NCBI GenBank assembly: GCA_964059195.1
Contig: CAXKWD010000008.1
Span: 44,321,502 to 44,385,501 of the forward strand
From: Ectobius pallidus
Lineage: Eukaryota; Arthropoda; Insecta; Blattodea; Ectobiidae
Direction: 5' to 3'
Length of the DNA: 64,000 bases
Below, one piece after another: positions 20,507 through 32,989 of the stretch (position 1 is the stretch's first letter; the number at the start of each line of letters is the position of its first letter). The position numbers and the translations under genes were made by a program. Under the pieces are notes generated by a model. That model was not told where the DNA came from. It worked only from the letters and a program-made list of their open reading frames with translations, and did not search any database.

Positions 20507-22315
20507 CTAGAAACAAGTAAGACACTTATATTGAATACAAATTCATACAGAATATTTCAGGTCCAGAAAGAAAGAAATACCCAAAGAAAAGAAGAAGAAA
20601 AGAATTTAAAAAGGAGAAACAAATGAGTAGATAAAATTGGAAGAAAGAGAGAAAAATGGAAGGCAAGATTGAAAGATAAAGAAATAGAAAATATTTAGCA
20701 TTCAATTGAAGATACAAGTGGGGAGCATTTTTTCTAAACTCAATAAACAAAAAATTTAAGAAAATGAGTTAGGGCCTATATAATGTGATTGGTATGTTCT
20801 TTGTGCAACCGATACATATGTGAAACCAGATTTCACATAATACAATATTTCCCATTCCTGCAGAACAAGGAAACAAGAAAACACAGCAGTTTTTCAAAAC
20901 TTGATAAAGCATAGCCTACACTCAAACCAGTCATTTTAGGTAATATAATACTGTACTTTTCGACTTTCGGTTTTCGGTTTTCTTTGAACATGCAGATCAT
21001 ATTATTATCTAATTCCGCATTTATGAAATTGCATTTTCTAGAGTGCATTGCTAAGAAAACATCAACTGTTGTCATCATATTACATCAGATATTACATCTG
21101 TGAGGGAAAACAAGTTACATTTATATATCTGAATATGTCTGTGAAGCAGATGTTGGAAGTCTTTTCACATGCTAAACTTGGATGGAATGTAGGAAACTTA
21201 TGATCTTCTTTCTTTCTGTTGACATGGACATGGATTCCACTGTTACTGACGTGGACAGGACATACTACAAAAAAATATGCACAACAGCCCTCTACAATAT
21301 AAAATAATTCCACAGAAAGAATGAATGAATGTTGCCACAAGAACCGTAAGATAAGCAAGCACTGTTGGTATAGGCGCCATTTTCAGACTTCAGACCGAAA
21401 GTAATAGTAGTCATTGAATAAGTTTTCAGCAGTTGGGAACAAAATCTCTGGCAAAACATACACCCTGAACATTGCCTACAGCCCTGATGATGTCTATGTT
21501 TGAAGATTCTGGCTGAGAAAACCTAAGATTGGTGAAAAACAATTATTTTTATGCAATTAATAACATTTTGGAGCTTATTTAATAATTTTATAATACTATT
21601 ATTGATCAAATTCAATACATTCTATTAAAGTATAGTGTACAATTAAAACATAAAAGAATGTTTAAAAGAAAGAAAAATAAACTCATAAACATTATTTTAC
21701 ACAATAACATTTTGGTATTGTTTTATTAGCATAATATTAATAATTATATTAATAATAATAATTTTCGTTCATGTTTATTATTTTTCATTTATGTATAATG
21801 TACAGTTAATAGGCAGCTATTATGAATGACTTTTCTTACATATTAGAATGCCTGAAAGGGTTGAATTTGACCCCTAGTAATAAAATAATTTTTTATTTAT
21901 AAAATGCCTTTATTTTTAAACAATTTTCATTAGAGCACTAATCTTAACATTTTCTCAACAAATATTGGAATTTATAATACAAAATCAAACAGTTCTGGTA
22001 AAAAGAATATGGGAATGCATATCTATACATTCGCCGGCATCAGATATTGAGCACTCAGGTCACCAGGATGATTGTAACCACTTGTATGACCTGAAATACA
22101 TAAATAGAAAGTTCAATAACTATAAAAATAATAATAAATAAAAATAGTAATAATAATAATGATGGTAATAATTATAAACTAACCATTCTTTTCAGATGCA
22201 TTTGTATTCACCAATACTGAAGCAATCTGAAAACTGGGAAGAATACAAGCACTTGTATGGCCTGAAATATATATGTAAAAAAAAAGGTCAATACATTTTA
22301 ACATATAATAATCTC

Positions 22316-22341
22316 ATAATAATAATAATAATAATAATAAA
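22316..22341. repeat. (ATA)n microsatellite
   Basis: Uninterrupted ATA repeat. Confidence 0.9.
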
Positions 22342-22368
22342 CTTACCCATTTTTCCAGATATTTTGTA

Positions 22369-22600
22369 ACCACAGATATTGGGTGGTATAAATAAAACCA
22401 AGCAACGGCTCGAAACTCACTAATTCCTTGCAGCTGCTTGGTTTGGTATAAATAAAAAGCGGCTTCCTCAGCAACCTGCCTAGCAGTTGGTCAACGACCT
22501 GGACAGCTGAGCTGCTGCTTAGGATTTGGTATAAATAAAACTAAGCCGCGGCTCTCTGTTGCGAGCAGCGGCTTGCTTTTTTCAGAAGTACCTCATTTGC
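22369..22600. repeat. Cluster of GGTATAAATAAA units with hairpins
   Basis: The word GGTATAAATAAAA occurs at about 22384, 22443 and 22528, each followed by a short GC-richer hairpin-forming segment such as CCAAGCAACGG or AGCGGCTTCC. It may be nested copies of a small element. Confidence 0.55.
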
Positions 22601-23079
22601 GGACTCAGCTTGCTGAAGGGAAATTTTTAATCGTATTGGCGGGGTTCATGGGGGTGATTTTTTAACGAATATGAGTAATTTATAAGAGGCGTATGGATTA
22701 TGATATGCACAGATGTAAAGAACCGGTTGTACAATAAAATTGTAAAACATGTGTAACTTAACTTTGTTATTTTTCTTTTTAATAATATTAATAATAATAA
22801 TAATCACAAAATTAATACATAATTATAGGTCTAACACATTCTCATATTTTACTGGTATCAATATGAACTAAAATATTTCAAACGTGATTAATTCTTTTTT
22901 TGCATGACGTAACTAATTACTGGTACTTACGAATATTGTTGCCGTGGATTGTAACTTGACATTCCCGCACGCAATCTGGTTGCTATGAAAACAAAAGAAA
23001 TCTCCGTGCGGTAAAAATTACAAAAAGTACAAGTGCCGTAAGTACTACTACTAAATGGTTATATGAATTTTTGCTTTAT

Positions 23080-23238
23080 CCAGTTTTGAAAAAAAACATT
23101 CCTAAATTGTTACCACCATCTAGCCCAGAACCAAGGCCTACTGAGAACATTAGTACAAAGAGCCAGGTCCAATGTAGTCAAATCCATACCCATAACACAA
23201 GACAAAAAACAGACCTAGACACCCCATATTTAGACTAT
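23080..23238 (+). pseudogene. LINE RT C-terminal fragment, upstream half
   Basis: The frame ends IHTHNTRQKTDLDTPYLDY, matching the HNTR block near the end of jockey/CR1-type RTs. It is cut at 23238 by the outer BEL element and resumes after 32505. Confidence 0.65.
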
Positions 23239-24173
23239 TGTTCGCGCAAGCTACAGGTTTTACTTGCATTTTTCTACGTGTCTAGTTAGTCTTCTATTCA
23301 AACTCACCGCTAAATCTATTTTCGCTGAGCCAGCAATCTCAGCGGAGTGATACAAGTTATTTCCGCCTATTCTGTGGTCTCCCGCCTCAGCAGGTGTTAG
23401 CTTATGACGTTTCGTGCATACATTACAGCGTCATGCAAAGTTAGTTAGAAGCCAGCATCCACATGAGACATTCAATGTTGGATCGCTCTCCAGATTCGCG
23501 CCATTTGTAAGACAATGGCCACAGTGGTTTGCTCTTAAATCGCGAATAAATACATAATACTTACAGATACAAGTATTATCGTGTGCGAGTATTTAATCTA
23601 CACTAGTTACAGTAGATTCATCATTATCGGCTTCTTAGATTCTTCTAAAAGCTCGTGTATAGTTCGAGTATATTGTGCAACCCACGCGTTCACAGTAAAT
23701 CAGCTATACAGTGTATTATTCTCCAGATATCAGTGTTAATACATCCTAAACGGAACACAGCAATTCTTACGAGCATTTTGATATAATAATTATTACTGGC
23801 ATAATTACAGAACAATTATCGCCACGTGGCCAGCAATTACGCGCCAAATCGCATTACTTTGAATATTGCAAGTGTTTGAATCGTATTTCAGTTTATTTAT
23901 TATTCAATTTATACTTCAGTTTATTTCAGTGCATTATTTAACCTACAGCGTGTGAATAAAGAGTTACATTGTATTGTTACATGCATAAGGTTTTGTTTCC
24001 AATTACATCCGCGGATTCCTGTATCCAGCATCCTGCGATATAAGTCCACTTAGCTCTACTACTCCTTTTATTATTGTTTTAAACAATAATTGGTCCTCCG
24101 CTACCAGAGATTCTTCTTAACTTCCCTTCCCATCATTTTGCTCCTATTGGTCCGCATCTATTCGGTTACAACA
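23239..24173 (+). repeat. Left LTR of the outer BEL element
   Basis: 935 bp, nearly identical to 31565-32505 over most of its length. The last 40 bp or so (CTCCTATTGGTCCGCATCTA then TTCGGTTACAACA) differ completely from the matching end of the right LTR, suggesting recombination with another family member. Confidence 0.9.
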
Positions 24174-24223
24174 TTTGGTCCTTATACCGGTGCCGGATGT
24201 AATTTGGATAAATCAACTCTCAC

Positions 24224-25159
24224 TGTTGGAGAAAGCTATAGGTTTTACTAGCATTTTTCTACGTGTCTAGTAAGTTTGTATATTCAAACGCTCCGCTAAA
24301 TCTATTCCTGCTGAGCCAGCAATCTCAGCGCATTGATACAAGTTTATTCCGCCTTTTTCAGGTCTCCCGCCTCAGCAGGTGTGAGCTTAAGACGCCTCGT
24401 GACACATTACAGCGTCATGTTAGAGTTAGTCAGATCTCGGCATTCACACGTAGCAGATGTGTGGATCGCTACTCTAGTTTCGCGCCAGTTGAAAGACAAT
24501 AGCTGCAGGAGTTATTGCTCTTAAACCGCGAATAAATACATAATACTTTCAGCTACAAGTATTATCGTGTGCGAGTACTTAAATTACACTAATTACAGTA
24601 ATTTCATTAATCTCGGCTTCATAGATCAGTCGTGAAGTTCGTCTATAGATGAGTGCATTGTGCAATCCCACGAGATCACAGTGATTCGGCTATTTTGTGT
24701 ATCATTCTAAAGATATCAGTGTTAACTCATATTAAAAGGAACACAGCAATCCTTACAAGCATTTTGAGATATTATTCATTGCTGGCATAAATTCCTGACA
24801 TTTATCGCCACGTGACCAGCTTACCTCCAAAACTTATTTCATTGTTCAGTGCAAGTTTATGAAGATCAGATTTCAGCTTATTTGTTATATCAGTTTTTCT
24901 ATTTATTATTCAGTGCATTATTTAGCCTATATTGTGAGAATAAAGTTCCATCGTTTATTACATGTTAAAGGTTTTGTTCCAACATTACATGCCGCGGATC
25001 TCTGAATCCAGCATCCTGCGACGTAAGTCCACTTAGCTCTACTCCTTTTATTATTGTTTTAAGGCAGTAATTGGTCCTCCGCTTCCAGAGATTCTTTCTA
25101 ACATCCCTTCCCATCATTTTCCTTTTCGGCAGGGTCATATGCCGTTCTTGTACCCAACA
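24224..25159 (+). repeat. Left LTR of the inner BEL element
   Basis: 936 bp. Followed by TATTGGTCGACTCCGGGCTC, the presumed primer region. It differs from its partner mainly in one block around 24825-24905. Confidence 0.9.
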
Positions 25160-25601
25160 TATTGGTCGACTCCGGGCTCCGGATGTAATTTGGACAAATC
25201 TCGAACTATCACACATGTACGGTTTCACTTCTCGGAATCTCCAAACGCGAGCTATTCCAGTTATCGGTCTTCCGCAACGGTTCGACAAAGAATTCCACCA
25301 ACCCTGATTCTTGGCCCATGGTATCTTCTAGTTGGCAGTGCCAGAAACTCCAATTAGCAAACACAAGATTCCAGTTCACAACGATCATCAAGTTGGCAGT
25401 GCCCAAGCCACTCCAAGTCAGCAGTAGTGCTACAAGGCTCCAGTCCTACAAGTTCAGAGAAGGCTGCAGTGTGCAGTGAGTTAAACTATCATCCAGCAGC
25501 GGTGACTAGTGCAGCAGAATAACAACAGAGCAGTAAAAGATTCTTCAGCAGCGAAGTATCACAGCATTCAGCATTCACAAGTATTTCTTCCTACATCCAG
25601 C

Positions 25602-27207
25602 ATGGAACAAGAGATGAAATCACTTACGAAGAAACGAGATTCTATCAGACGAAAATTCACGTACATACAGAAGTACTGTGACAGCATTACAGAAGAAGTT
25701 GATGTATTTCGATTGAAAGTTGAGTATGACACTCTTAATGAACTGTGGCAAAACTACGAAGCTATACAAACTCAAATTGAATCTCTCATTGAGGCTGAAG
25801 GTGAACTAGATATTCACGCACAGTACGACGAAGATGTGAGTAACAATTACAAAGTGTTAAAAGCTAAAATTAGTGCTCTTATACATCAACATGAACAGCA
25901 AGCGCACGTGCTAGTCGAAAATCTTCCTTTTACCAGTGACAATTTCCCAGTAGCATGGAAATTGATTTGTGATCGCTATAATAATACACGATTAATAGCC
26001 ACATCACATGTGCAACAGCTGTTATCATTGCCAGAAATGAAAGCAGACAGTGTAACAGAGCTGAGGAACCTTCTGAACAGTTTTCAGAGCAACCTAAACG
26101 CAGTAGAAGCTCTATCTCTACAAGTTCCGCTACATGAAGTTCTACTAACTCAGCTTCTGTTAAACAGCTTAACAGACAGCACTCGCAAAGAATTTGAGAG
26201 TAAAATCGACTCACAGCATTTTACGTCTCTACAAGAGCTCATAACGTTCCTAGAATCTAAATCACATACATTAGAGATTCTAGCGACTTCTAGCAACATG
26301 TCCAGCCCATCACCTACAAGAAAGGTTGAGCTGCGAACACCACAACACACTCTCCATGAAACGCGACAGTCGTATGGAGGTACAACCAAAGTATCTTGTA
26401 CCTATTGTCAACAAAATCACAAGCTTTACCATTGTGATGAATTTCGACAAATTCCAGTAAACGAGCGATGGAATTTCAAGTCACAGCATCTGTGTGCAAA
26501 CTGCTTCTCATTGAACCATCAAGTACACCAGTGCAAATTAGAGTCCTTTTGTAATTTTAAGGAATCAGTTCATAGTCAACTCCTGCATAGTGACATGATT
26601 AGGCCCGAATGAGTCTATATCTACGACAGACGAGGAGCCACAAGTGCATTCTTTTGTGGTAATGAGCAAATCTACACAACAGCAAGTTTGTCCTCTGTGT
26701 AAACTGAAACACGCTTTACACAAATGCAACAAATTTCGCAAATTCACAGTGCAGCAGCGATGGAGTTGTGTACGATCCAAGAAGCTGCGCTTCAATTGTT
26801 TTTCTTCTGAACACAAGGTACAAATGTGTTCTCTGCAGTCTTATTGTAAGTGTAACTCAAATCACAGCAAGCTATTAAATTTTACAACTAAGCAAGCTCA
26901 GTCTAAAGCATACTCTTTTACATGCTTTGATATCAGCAGAAGTAAACAGAATACTTCACACTTCAGCAACTTGAAACCAGTTAAAGTTCGCAATAACTCA
27001 AGCAAGGCATCTCTTCACACGCAGAGCCAACGCTTCGAGAGAAATAGACCCAGTGCAGCGGTCAAACCAGTTCGCAACAACTACGTCTCCTTCAAGAACA
27101 GGAACAAAAGGTTGAATACATCCCTTCACAATGAATCTTTCAACAGTCAAGAAAGGTTTATAACAAGTGACAGTGGAAGTTCAAAGTGTAAAATAGATCC
27201 TTTCTAG
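25602..27207 (+). pseudogene. Gag of the inner BEL element, internally deleted
   Basis: The likely start is ATG 25602 (MEQEMKSLTKK), matching the outer copy; the frame is open upstream to 25509. An N-terminal helical region leads to HEQQAHVLVENLP. Compared with the outer gag about 88 residues are missing here in frame, including the PTFSGD core. Then come Cys/His knuckles CTYCQQNHKLYHC and CANCFSLNHQVHQC, a frameshift near 26605, and further knuckles CPLCKLKHALHKC and CFSSEHKVQMC. The C-terminal third is basic and Ser/Asn-rich. Without the deleted core it is unlikely to assemble. Confidence 0.85.
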
Positions 27208-27817
27208 AGAGCATTAACTTCTCGAAACAACACCCAACAGTGTCTGTCTTCATTAAGTTAGTGAAAGACTAGATACATACATCACATGAATATTACAAGT
27301 GACCAGTCAGAGAGCTACTATGTTTTCAAGAACTCTTACAAGGTAGCCAACCCGTTACGCTGCGATGTATGTAAGAAAGAAACTAGCAAGGACTGTTTGT
27401 GTACAAAGTACAGTCAATGTTTAAAAACGATCTTTCTCCAGGAAGTTAATTCAGTTCAGTAACATAATATCATCAGCTGTGCCCTGAATGATATACAGAA
27501 ATCATCATGCATTTCTTCAGCACGAGTCTACAGCTTAGCATCTCTACAAATTGTATTTCAACAAGCATCCTGATTTTCTCCACTACATGTTAATGATCCA
27601 GCTGTTATGCACAAGTCGAAGTCTTCACTTATGGATGCTACATCAACGGTTTGGATTCCAGTCATCATTCACATAGACCTTCACAACCTTACGTGTGTTG
27701 CCAGTTTAGTAGTGTATAGTCAGTGCTTTCCAGTGGTGTGTATACAAGTGTATTTTATTCGTCATAGCTTTCTCTTTATTTATGTTTCTTAAAGCTTTAT
27801 GCTTTAACGGGGGAGAA
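27208..27817 (+). other. Inner element: non-coding tail where pol should be
   Basis: About 610 bp between gag and the right LTR. No protease or RT motif in any frame, and only short open frames. It ends in a polypurine tract. A similar but shorter region lies at 31057-31564 in the outer element. Confidence 0.7.
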
Positions 27818-28754
27818 TGTTGGAGAAAGCTATAGGTTTTACTAGCATTTTTCTACGTGTCTAGTAAGTTTGTATATTCAAACGCTCCGCTAAATCTATT
27901 CCTGCTGAGCCAGCAATCTCAGCACATTGATACAAGTTTATTCCGCCTTTTTCTGGTCTCCCGCCTCAGCAGGTGTGAGCTTAAGACGCCTCGTGACACA
28001 TTACAGCGTAATGTTAGAGTTAGTCAGATCTCGGCATTCACACGTAGCAGATGTGTGGATCGCTACTCTAGTTTCGCGCCAGTTGAAAGACAATAGCTGC
28101 AGGAGTTATTGCTCTTAAACCGCGAATAAATACATAATACTTTCAGCTACAAGTATTATCGTGTGCGAGTACTTAAATTACCCTAATTACAGTAATTTCA
28201 TTAATCTCGGCTTCATAGATCAGTCGTGAAGTTCGTCTATAGTTGAGTGCATTGTGCAATCCCACGAGGTCACAGTGATTCGGCTATTTTGTGTATCATT
28301 CTAAAGATATCAGTGTTAAATCATATTAAAAGGAACACAGCAATCCTTACAAGCATTTTGAGATATTATTCATTGCTGGCATAAATTCCAGACATTTATC
28401 GCCACGTGACCAGCTTACCGCCTAAACGCATTACATTGTTCATTGCAGATTACGCAATCCTAATTTATCTTATTTGTTACTCAGTTTATTAATCATTTAA
28501 TTCAGTGCATCTATTTAGCCTATATTGTGTGAGAATAAAGTTCCATCGTTTATTACATGTTAAAGGTTTTGTTCCAACATTGCATGCCGCGGACCTCTGA
28601 ATCCAGCATCCTGCGATATAAGTTCACTTAGCTCTACTCTTTTTATTATTGTTTTAAGGCAATAATTGGTCCTCCAGCTCCAGAGATTCTTTCTAACATC
28701 CCTTCCCATCATTTCCCTCTACGGCAGGGTCATATGCCGTTCTTGTATCCAACA
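27818..28754 (+). repeat. Right LTR of the inner BEL element
   Basis: 937 bp, nearly identical to 24224-25159 except around 28420-28500, where the two LTRs are unalike. Confidence 0.9.
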
Positions 28755-29133
28755 CTCACACATTTACGGTTTCGCTTCTCGGAAACTCCAAACGCGAGCT
28801 ATTCCAGTTATCGGTCTTCCGCGACGGTCAACAAAGAATTTCACCAACCCTGATTCTTGGCCCATGGTATCTTCTAGTTGGCAGTGCCAGAAACTCCAAT
28901 TAGCAAACACAAGATTCCAGTTCACAACGATCATCAAGTTGGCAGTGCCCAAGTCACTCCAATCAGAAGTAGAACTACAAGACGTCAGTCTACAAGTTCA
29001 GTCAAAGCTGCAGTGTGCAGTGCTTTAAGCTATCATCCAGCAGCGGTGACTGGCAGAAAAACAACAGATAGATTCTTCAACAGCGAAATATAACTGCATT
29101 CCACTTCGACAAGTACTTCATTCTACATCCGAA

Positions 29134-31056
29134 ATGGAACAAGATTTGAAGGTACTTACTAGAAAACTTGGTTTTCTCAAACGGAAATTCACGTACATTC
29201 AAAAGTTCTGTGACAACATTCCAGAAGAAGTGGATGTGTTTCGACTTAAAGCTGAGTATGACAATCTTATTGAACTTTGGGAGGAATACTAATCTATACA
29301 AACTCAAATTTAATCTCTCATTGAAGCTGAAGATGACATAGAGTTTCATATGCAGTACTATGAAGAAATAAGAAGCAATTATCTAGTGCTAAAATCAAAG
29401 TTAAGTGGTCTTCTGTTTCTACACGAGCAGCCAGTACACAGCATAAGCTCTCGTCACAGTCAACAATCTAATCACAGTGGTAATTCCCACCACACATGTC
29501 AATCTTCTACGTCACAGTGCAATAACAGAATAATACAGCTTCCAAAAATTCAATTGCCTACCTTCTCTGGAGATGTGACCAATTTTAAACATTTCTACGA
29601 CACGTTCAGCAGTCTAGTGGTAAACAATGAATCTTTAGATCCCATTCAGAAATACCATTATCTCTTAGCGGCGCTTCAGCAGCAAGCTCACGTGCTAATT
29701 GAAAATCTTCCTGTGACAAGTGACACTTTCCCAGTAGCATGGAAATTTATTTGTGATCGCTACAATAACACAAGATTGATAGCCACATCACATGTGCAAC
29801 AACTGTTATCATTACCAGAAATGAAAACAGATAGTGTAACAGAACTGAGGAACCTTCTTAACAGTTTTCAGAGCAACCTAAACGCAGTAGAAGCTCTATC
29901 TCTAGAAGTTCCGCTACATGAAGTTTTACTAACGCAGCTTCTGTTAAATAATCTAACAGACAGCACTCGCAAAGAATTTGAGAGTAAAATCGACTCACAG
30001 TATTTTATGTCTCTACAAGAGCTCACAGCTTTCCTAGAATCTAAAGCACATTCATTAGAGATTCTAGCGACTTCTAGCAACATGTCCAGCCCATCACCTA
30101 CAAGAAAGGTTGAGCTGCGATCACACCAACACACTGTCCGTGAGTCACGACAGTCGTATGCAGGTACAAACAGAGTATCTTGTGCCTATTGTCCAGAAAA
30201 TCACAAGCTATATCATTGTGAAGAATTCCGACAGATTCCAGTCAACGAGCGATGGAATTTCGTCAAATCACAGCACCAGTGTGTAAACTGCTTCTCATCG
30301 AATCATCAGGTACGCCAGTGCAATCTAGAATCATTTTGCAATTGTGGAGAATCAGTTCATAGTCAACTTTTGCATAATGACATGAATAGGGTTTCTTCCC
30401 CGGAAGATCCTCTCTCTTCGACAGACGAAGAACTACAGATGCATTCCTTTGTGATAACTAGTAAATCTTCACAGCAGCAAGTCTGTCCTCTGTGTAAACT
30501 AAACCACGCTTTACACAAATTTCGCAAATTTCGCAAATTCACAGTGCAGCAGCGATGGAGCTGTGAAAGATCCAAGAAGCTATGCTTTAATTGCTTCTCG
30601 TCTGAACACAAAGTACAACAGTGTTCTCTGCCTTCTTATTGCAATTGTAATTCAACACACAGCAAGTTATTACATTTCATACATAAGCAAGGAAACTCAA
30701 CAGCCTATGCATTGACATGCTTTGATATCAGCAGAAGTAAACAGAATACTTCATCTCACAGCAACTTTAAAGCAGTTAAAGTTCGCAGCAACTCAAGCAA
30801 GTCATCTATTAACAAGCACAGCCAACGCTTCGAGAGAAATAGACCCAGTGCAGCGGTCAAACCAGTTCGCAACAACTACGTTTCCTGCACGGATAGGAAC
30901 GTGCATTTGAATACATCCCTTCACAATGAATCTTTCAACAAGCAAGAAAGGTTTAGAATAAGTGACAGTGGAAAAGCAAGGTGTAAAGTAGATCCATTCT
31001 ACCCAGCTTTAAATTCTCGCAACAACACCTATTCGTGTGTGTCTTCTTCAAAGTAA
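29134..31056 (+). pseudogene. Gag of the outer BEL element, nearly full length
   Basis: The ATG at 29134 (MEQDLKVL) opens a 641-codon frame broken only by two TAA codons near 29288 and 29309; from 29350 it is open for 568 codons. Order: N-terminal helices, a Ser/His-rich linker, the DUF1759-type core (LPKIQLPTFSGDVTNFKHF), a capsid-like region with SVTELRNLLNSF, and paired knuckles CAYCPENHKLYHC and CVNCFSSNHQVRQC. Further CPLC...H and CFNCFSSEHKVQQC knuckles follow, then a basic Ser/Asn-rich tail ending with RNNYVSC and SRNNTYSC. Gag packages element RNA; the enzymes would have to come from another element. Confidence 0.88.
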
Positions 31057-31564
31057 GAGAACGACCATGTTATCAAGACATCTTACAAAGCCAACACATT
31101 ACAGTGTGATGTATGTAAAAAAGAGAAAGCAGCAAGAATTGTTTTCTACAATTACGTTCAATGGTGAAAAAAGGTCTTTCTCCTTATTTCAAGATCCAGT
31201 TTAGTATGATGATATCATCAGCTGTGCCCTGATTGATACAGAAATCATCATGCATTGCTTGAGCAAGCTTCTGCAGCTTATCATCTTTACAAATTGTGTT
31301 TCAACAAGCATCCTGATTTCTTCACTACATTTGTTCCTGCTCCAGCTGTTATGTACAAGTCGAAGCTTCTTCACTTATGGATACATCATCTTCTTGGAGT
31401 CCAGGCATCTTTCGCATAGACCCTCACAGCCTTACGTGTGTTGCCAGTCTAGTAGTGCAGAGTCAGTGCTTTCCAGTGTTACATGCAAAAGTGTATTTTA
31501 GTCATTATAGCTTGCACTCCAATTGTGTTCTTTATTTGAAGTGATACTTCAAGGCGGCGGAGTA

Positions 31565-32505
31565 TGTTCGTGCAAGCTACAGGTTTTACTAGCATTTTTC
31601 TACGTGTCTAGTTAGTCTTCTATTCAAACTCTCCGCTAAATCTATTTTCGCTGAGCCAGCAATCTCAGCGGAGTGATACAAGTTATTTCCGCCTATTCTG
31701 TGGTCTCCCGCCTCAGCAGGTGTTAGCTTATGACGCCTCGTGCATACATTACAGCGTCATGCAAAGTTAGTTAGAAGCCAGCATCCACATGAGACAGTCA
31801 ATGTTGGATTGCTCTCCAGATTCGCGCCATTTGTAAGACAATGGCCACAGTGGTTTGCTCTTAAATCGCGAATAAATACATAATACTTACAGATACAAGT
31901 ATTATCGTGTGCGAGTATTTAATCTACACTAGTTACAGTAGATTCATCATTATCGGCTTCTTAGATTCTTCTAAAAGCTCGTGTATAGTTCGAGTGTATT
32001 GTGCAACCCACGCGTTCACAGTAAATCAGCTATACAGTGTATTATTCTCCAGATATCAGTGTTAATACATCCTAAACGGAACACAGCAATTCTTACGAGC
32101 ATTTTGATATAATAATTATTACTGGCATAATTACAGAACAATTATCGCCACGTGGCCAGCAATTACGCGCCAAATCGCATTACTTTGAATATTGCAAGTG
32201 TTTGAATCGTATTTCAGTTTATTTATTATTCAATTTATACTTCAGTTTATTTCAGTGCATTATTTAACCTACATCGTGTGAATAAAGAGTTACATTGTAT
32301 TGTTACATGCATAAGGTTTTGTTTCCAATTACATCCGCGGATTCCTGTATCCAGCATCCTGCGATATAAGTCCACTTAGCTCTACTACTCCTTTTATTAT
32401 TGTTTTAAACAATAATTGGTCCTCCGCTACCAGAGATTCTTCTTAACATCCCTTCCCATCATTTTCCCTCTGCGGCAGGGTTACATGCCGTTCTTGTCCC
32501 CAACA
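31565..32505 (+). repeat. Right LTR of the outer BEL element
   Basis: 941 bp, preceded by a purine-rich GGCGGCGGAGTA and followed by the target duplication ACTAT. Confidence 0.9.
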
Positions 32506-32665
32506 ACTATCAAGAACACACAACAGTTATAAGTAGGCCTATATAGGTCTCAAAGTATACACTAACTTACCACACAGAATTATTAGAAATCTCAAAGCAA
32601 AATATTTCATGATCTATATTAAAACATTCCTATCAAACAATATCATATTATACAGTGCTGATGAA
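32506..32665 (+). pseudogene. LINE RT C-terminal fragment, downstream half
   Basis: After one frameshift the text GLKVYTNLPHRIIRNLKAKY and FLSNNIILYSADEFEEN matches the last 40-50 residues of jockey/CR1-like RT polyproteins. It continues the fragment that ends at 23238. Confidence 0.65.
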
Positions 32666-32989
32666 TTTGAAGAAAACTGCCACAATGTTGCATTTCTTTA
32701 GTAAATAAGATTAAATAGGTATGTAGAAACTTGCCACAGTTATATTATAAGTTCTTTATGTGTTTTGTTTTCTTTTTTCTTTATTACAAGTTATTTTCAA
32801 ACTGAAAAAACTATACTTTGTATAATTAGCATGCCCCATAACATATACATGTTCAGAGGATGAAATAAAGAAATTCTAAATTCTAATGCCACATACACAA
32901 GGGCATTTCCTGGTCCCTCTAATGGGCTGTCAGTTCACACACTGAAACACAGGAATGCAGCCCTCATTGAGCACACATCCCATTCTTAG

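Larger units (their letters stand above)
20507..23079 (-). other. TMEM117: TMEM117 intron sequence without other genes
   Basis: AT-rich, with scattered TAA/TTA runs. CACTTGTATGxCCTGAAATA occurs twice (about 22079 and 22250). No coding remnant seen before 23080 apart from the hairpin-rich block at 22369-22600. Confidence 0.55.
24224..28754 (+). mobile_element. Inner BEL/Pao element, gag-only, nested
   Basis: LTRs 24224-25159 and 27818-28754 start TGTTGG and end CCAACA. The target duplication CTCAC is at 24219-24223 and 28755-28759. It sits in the leader of the outer element: removing it with one CTCAC restores a leader parallel to its own. A polypurine tract AACGGGGGAGAA precedes the right LTR. 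It holds gag but no pol. Confidence 0.92.
23239..32505 (+). mobile_element. Outer BEL/Pao element, gag-only, with a nested copy
   Basis: LTRs 23239-24173 and 31565-32505 have TGTT...AACA ends, and the 5-bp target duplication ACTAT is at 23234-23238 and 32506-32510. The left LTR is followed by TTTGGTCCTTATACCGGTGCC, a BEL-type primer region. The element's own internal part is 24174-24223 plus 28760-31564 (one copy of the inner CTCAC target removed) and holds gag only. About 500 bp separate gag from the right LTR, with no trace of protease, RT, RNase H or integrase. Confidence 0.9.
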
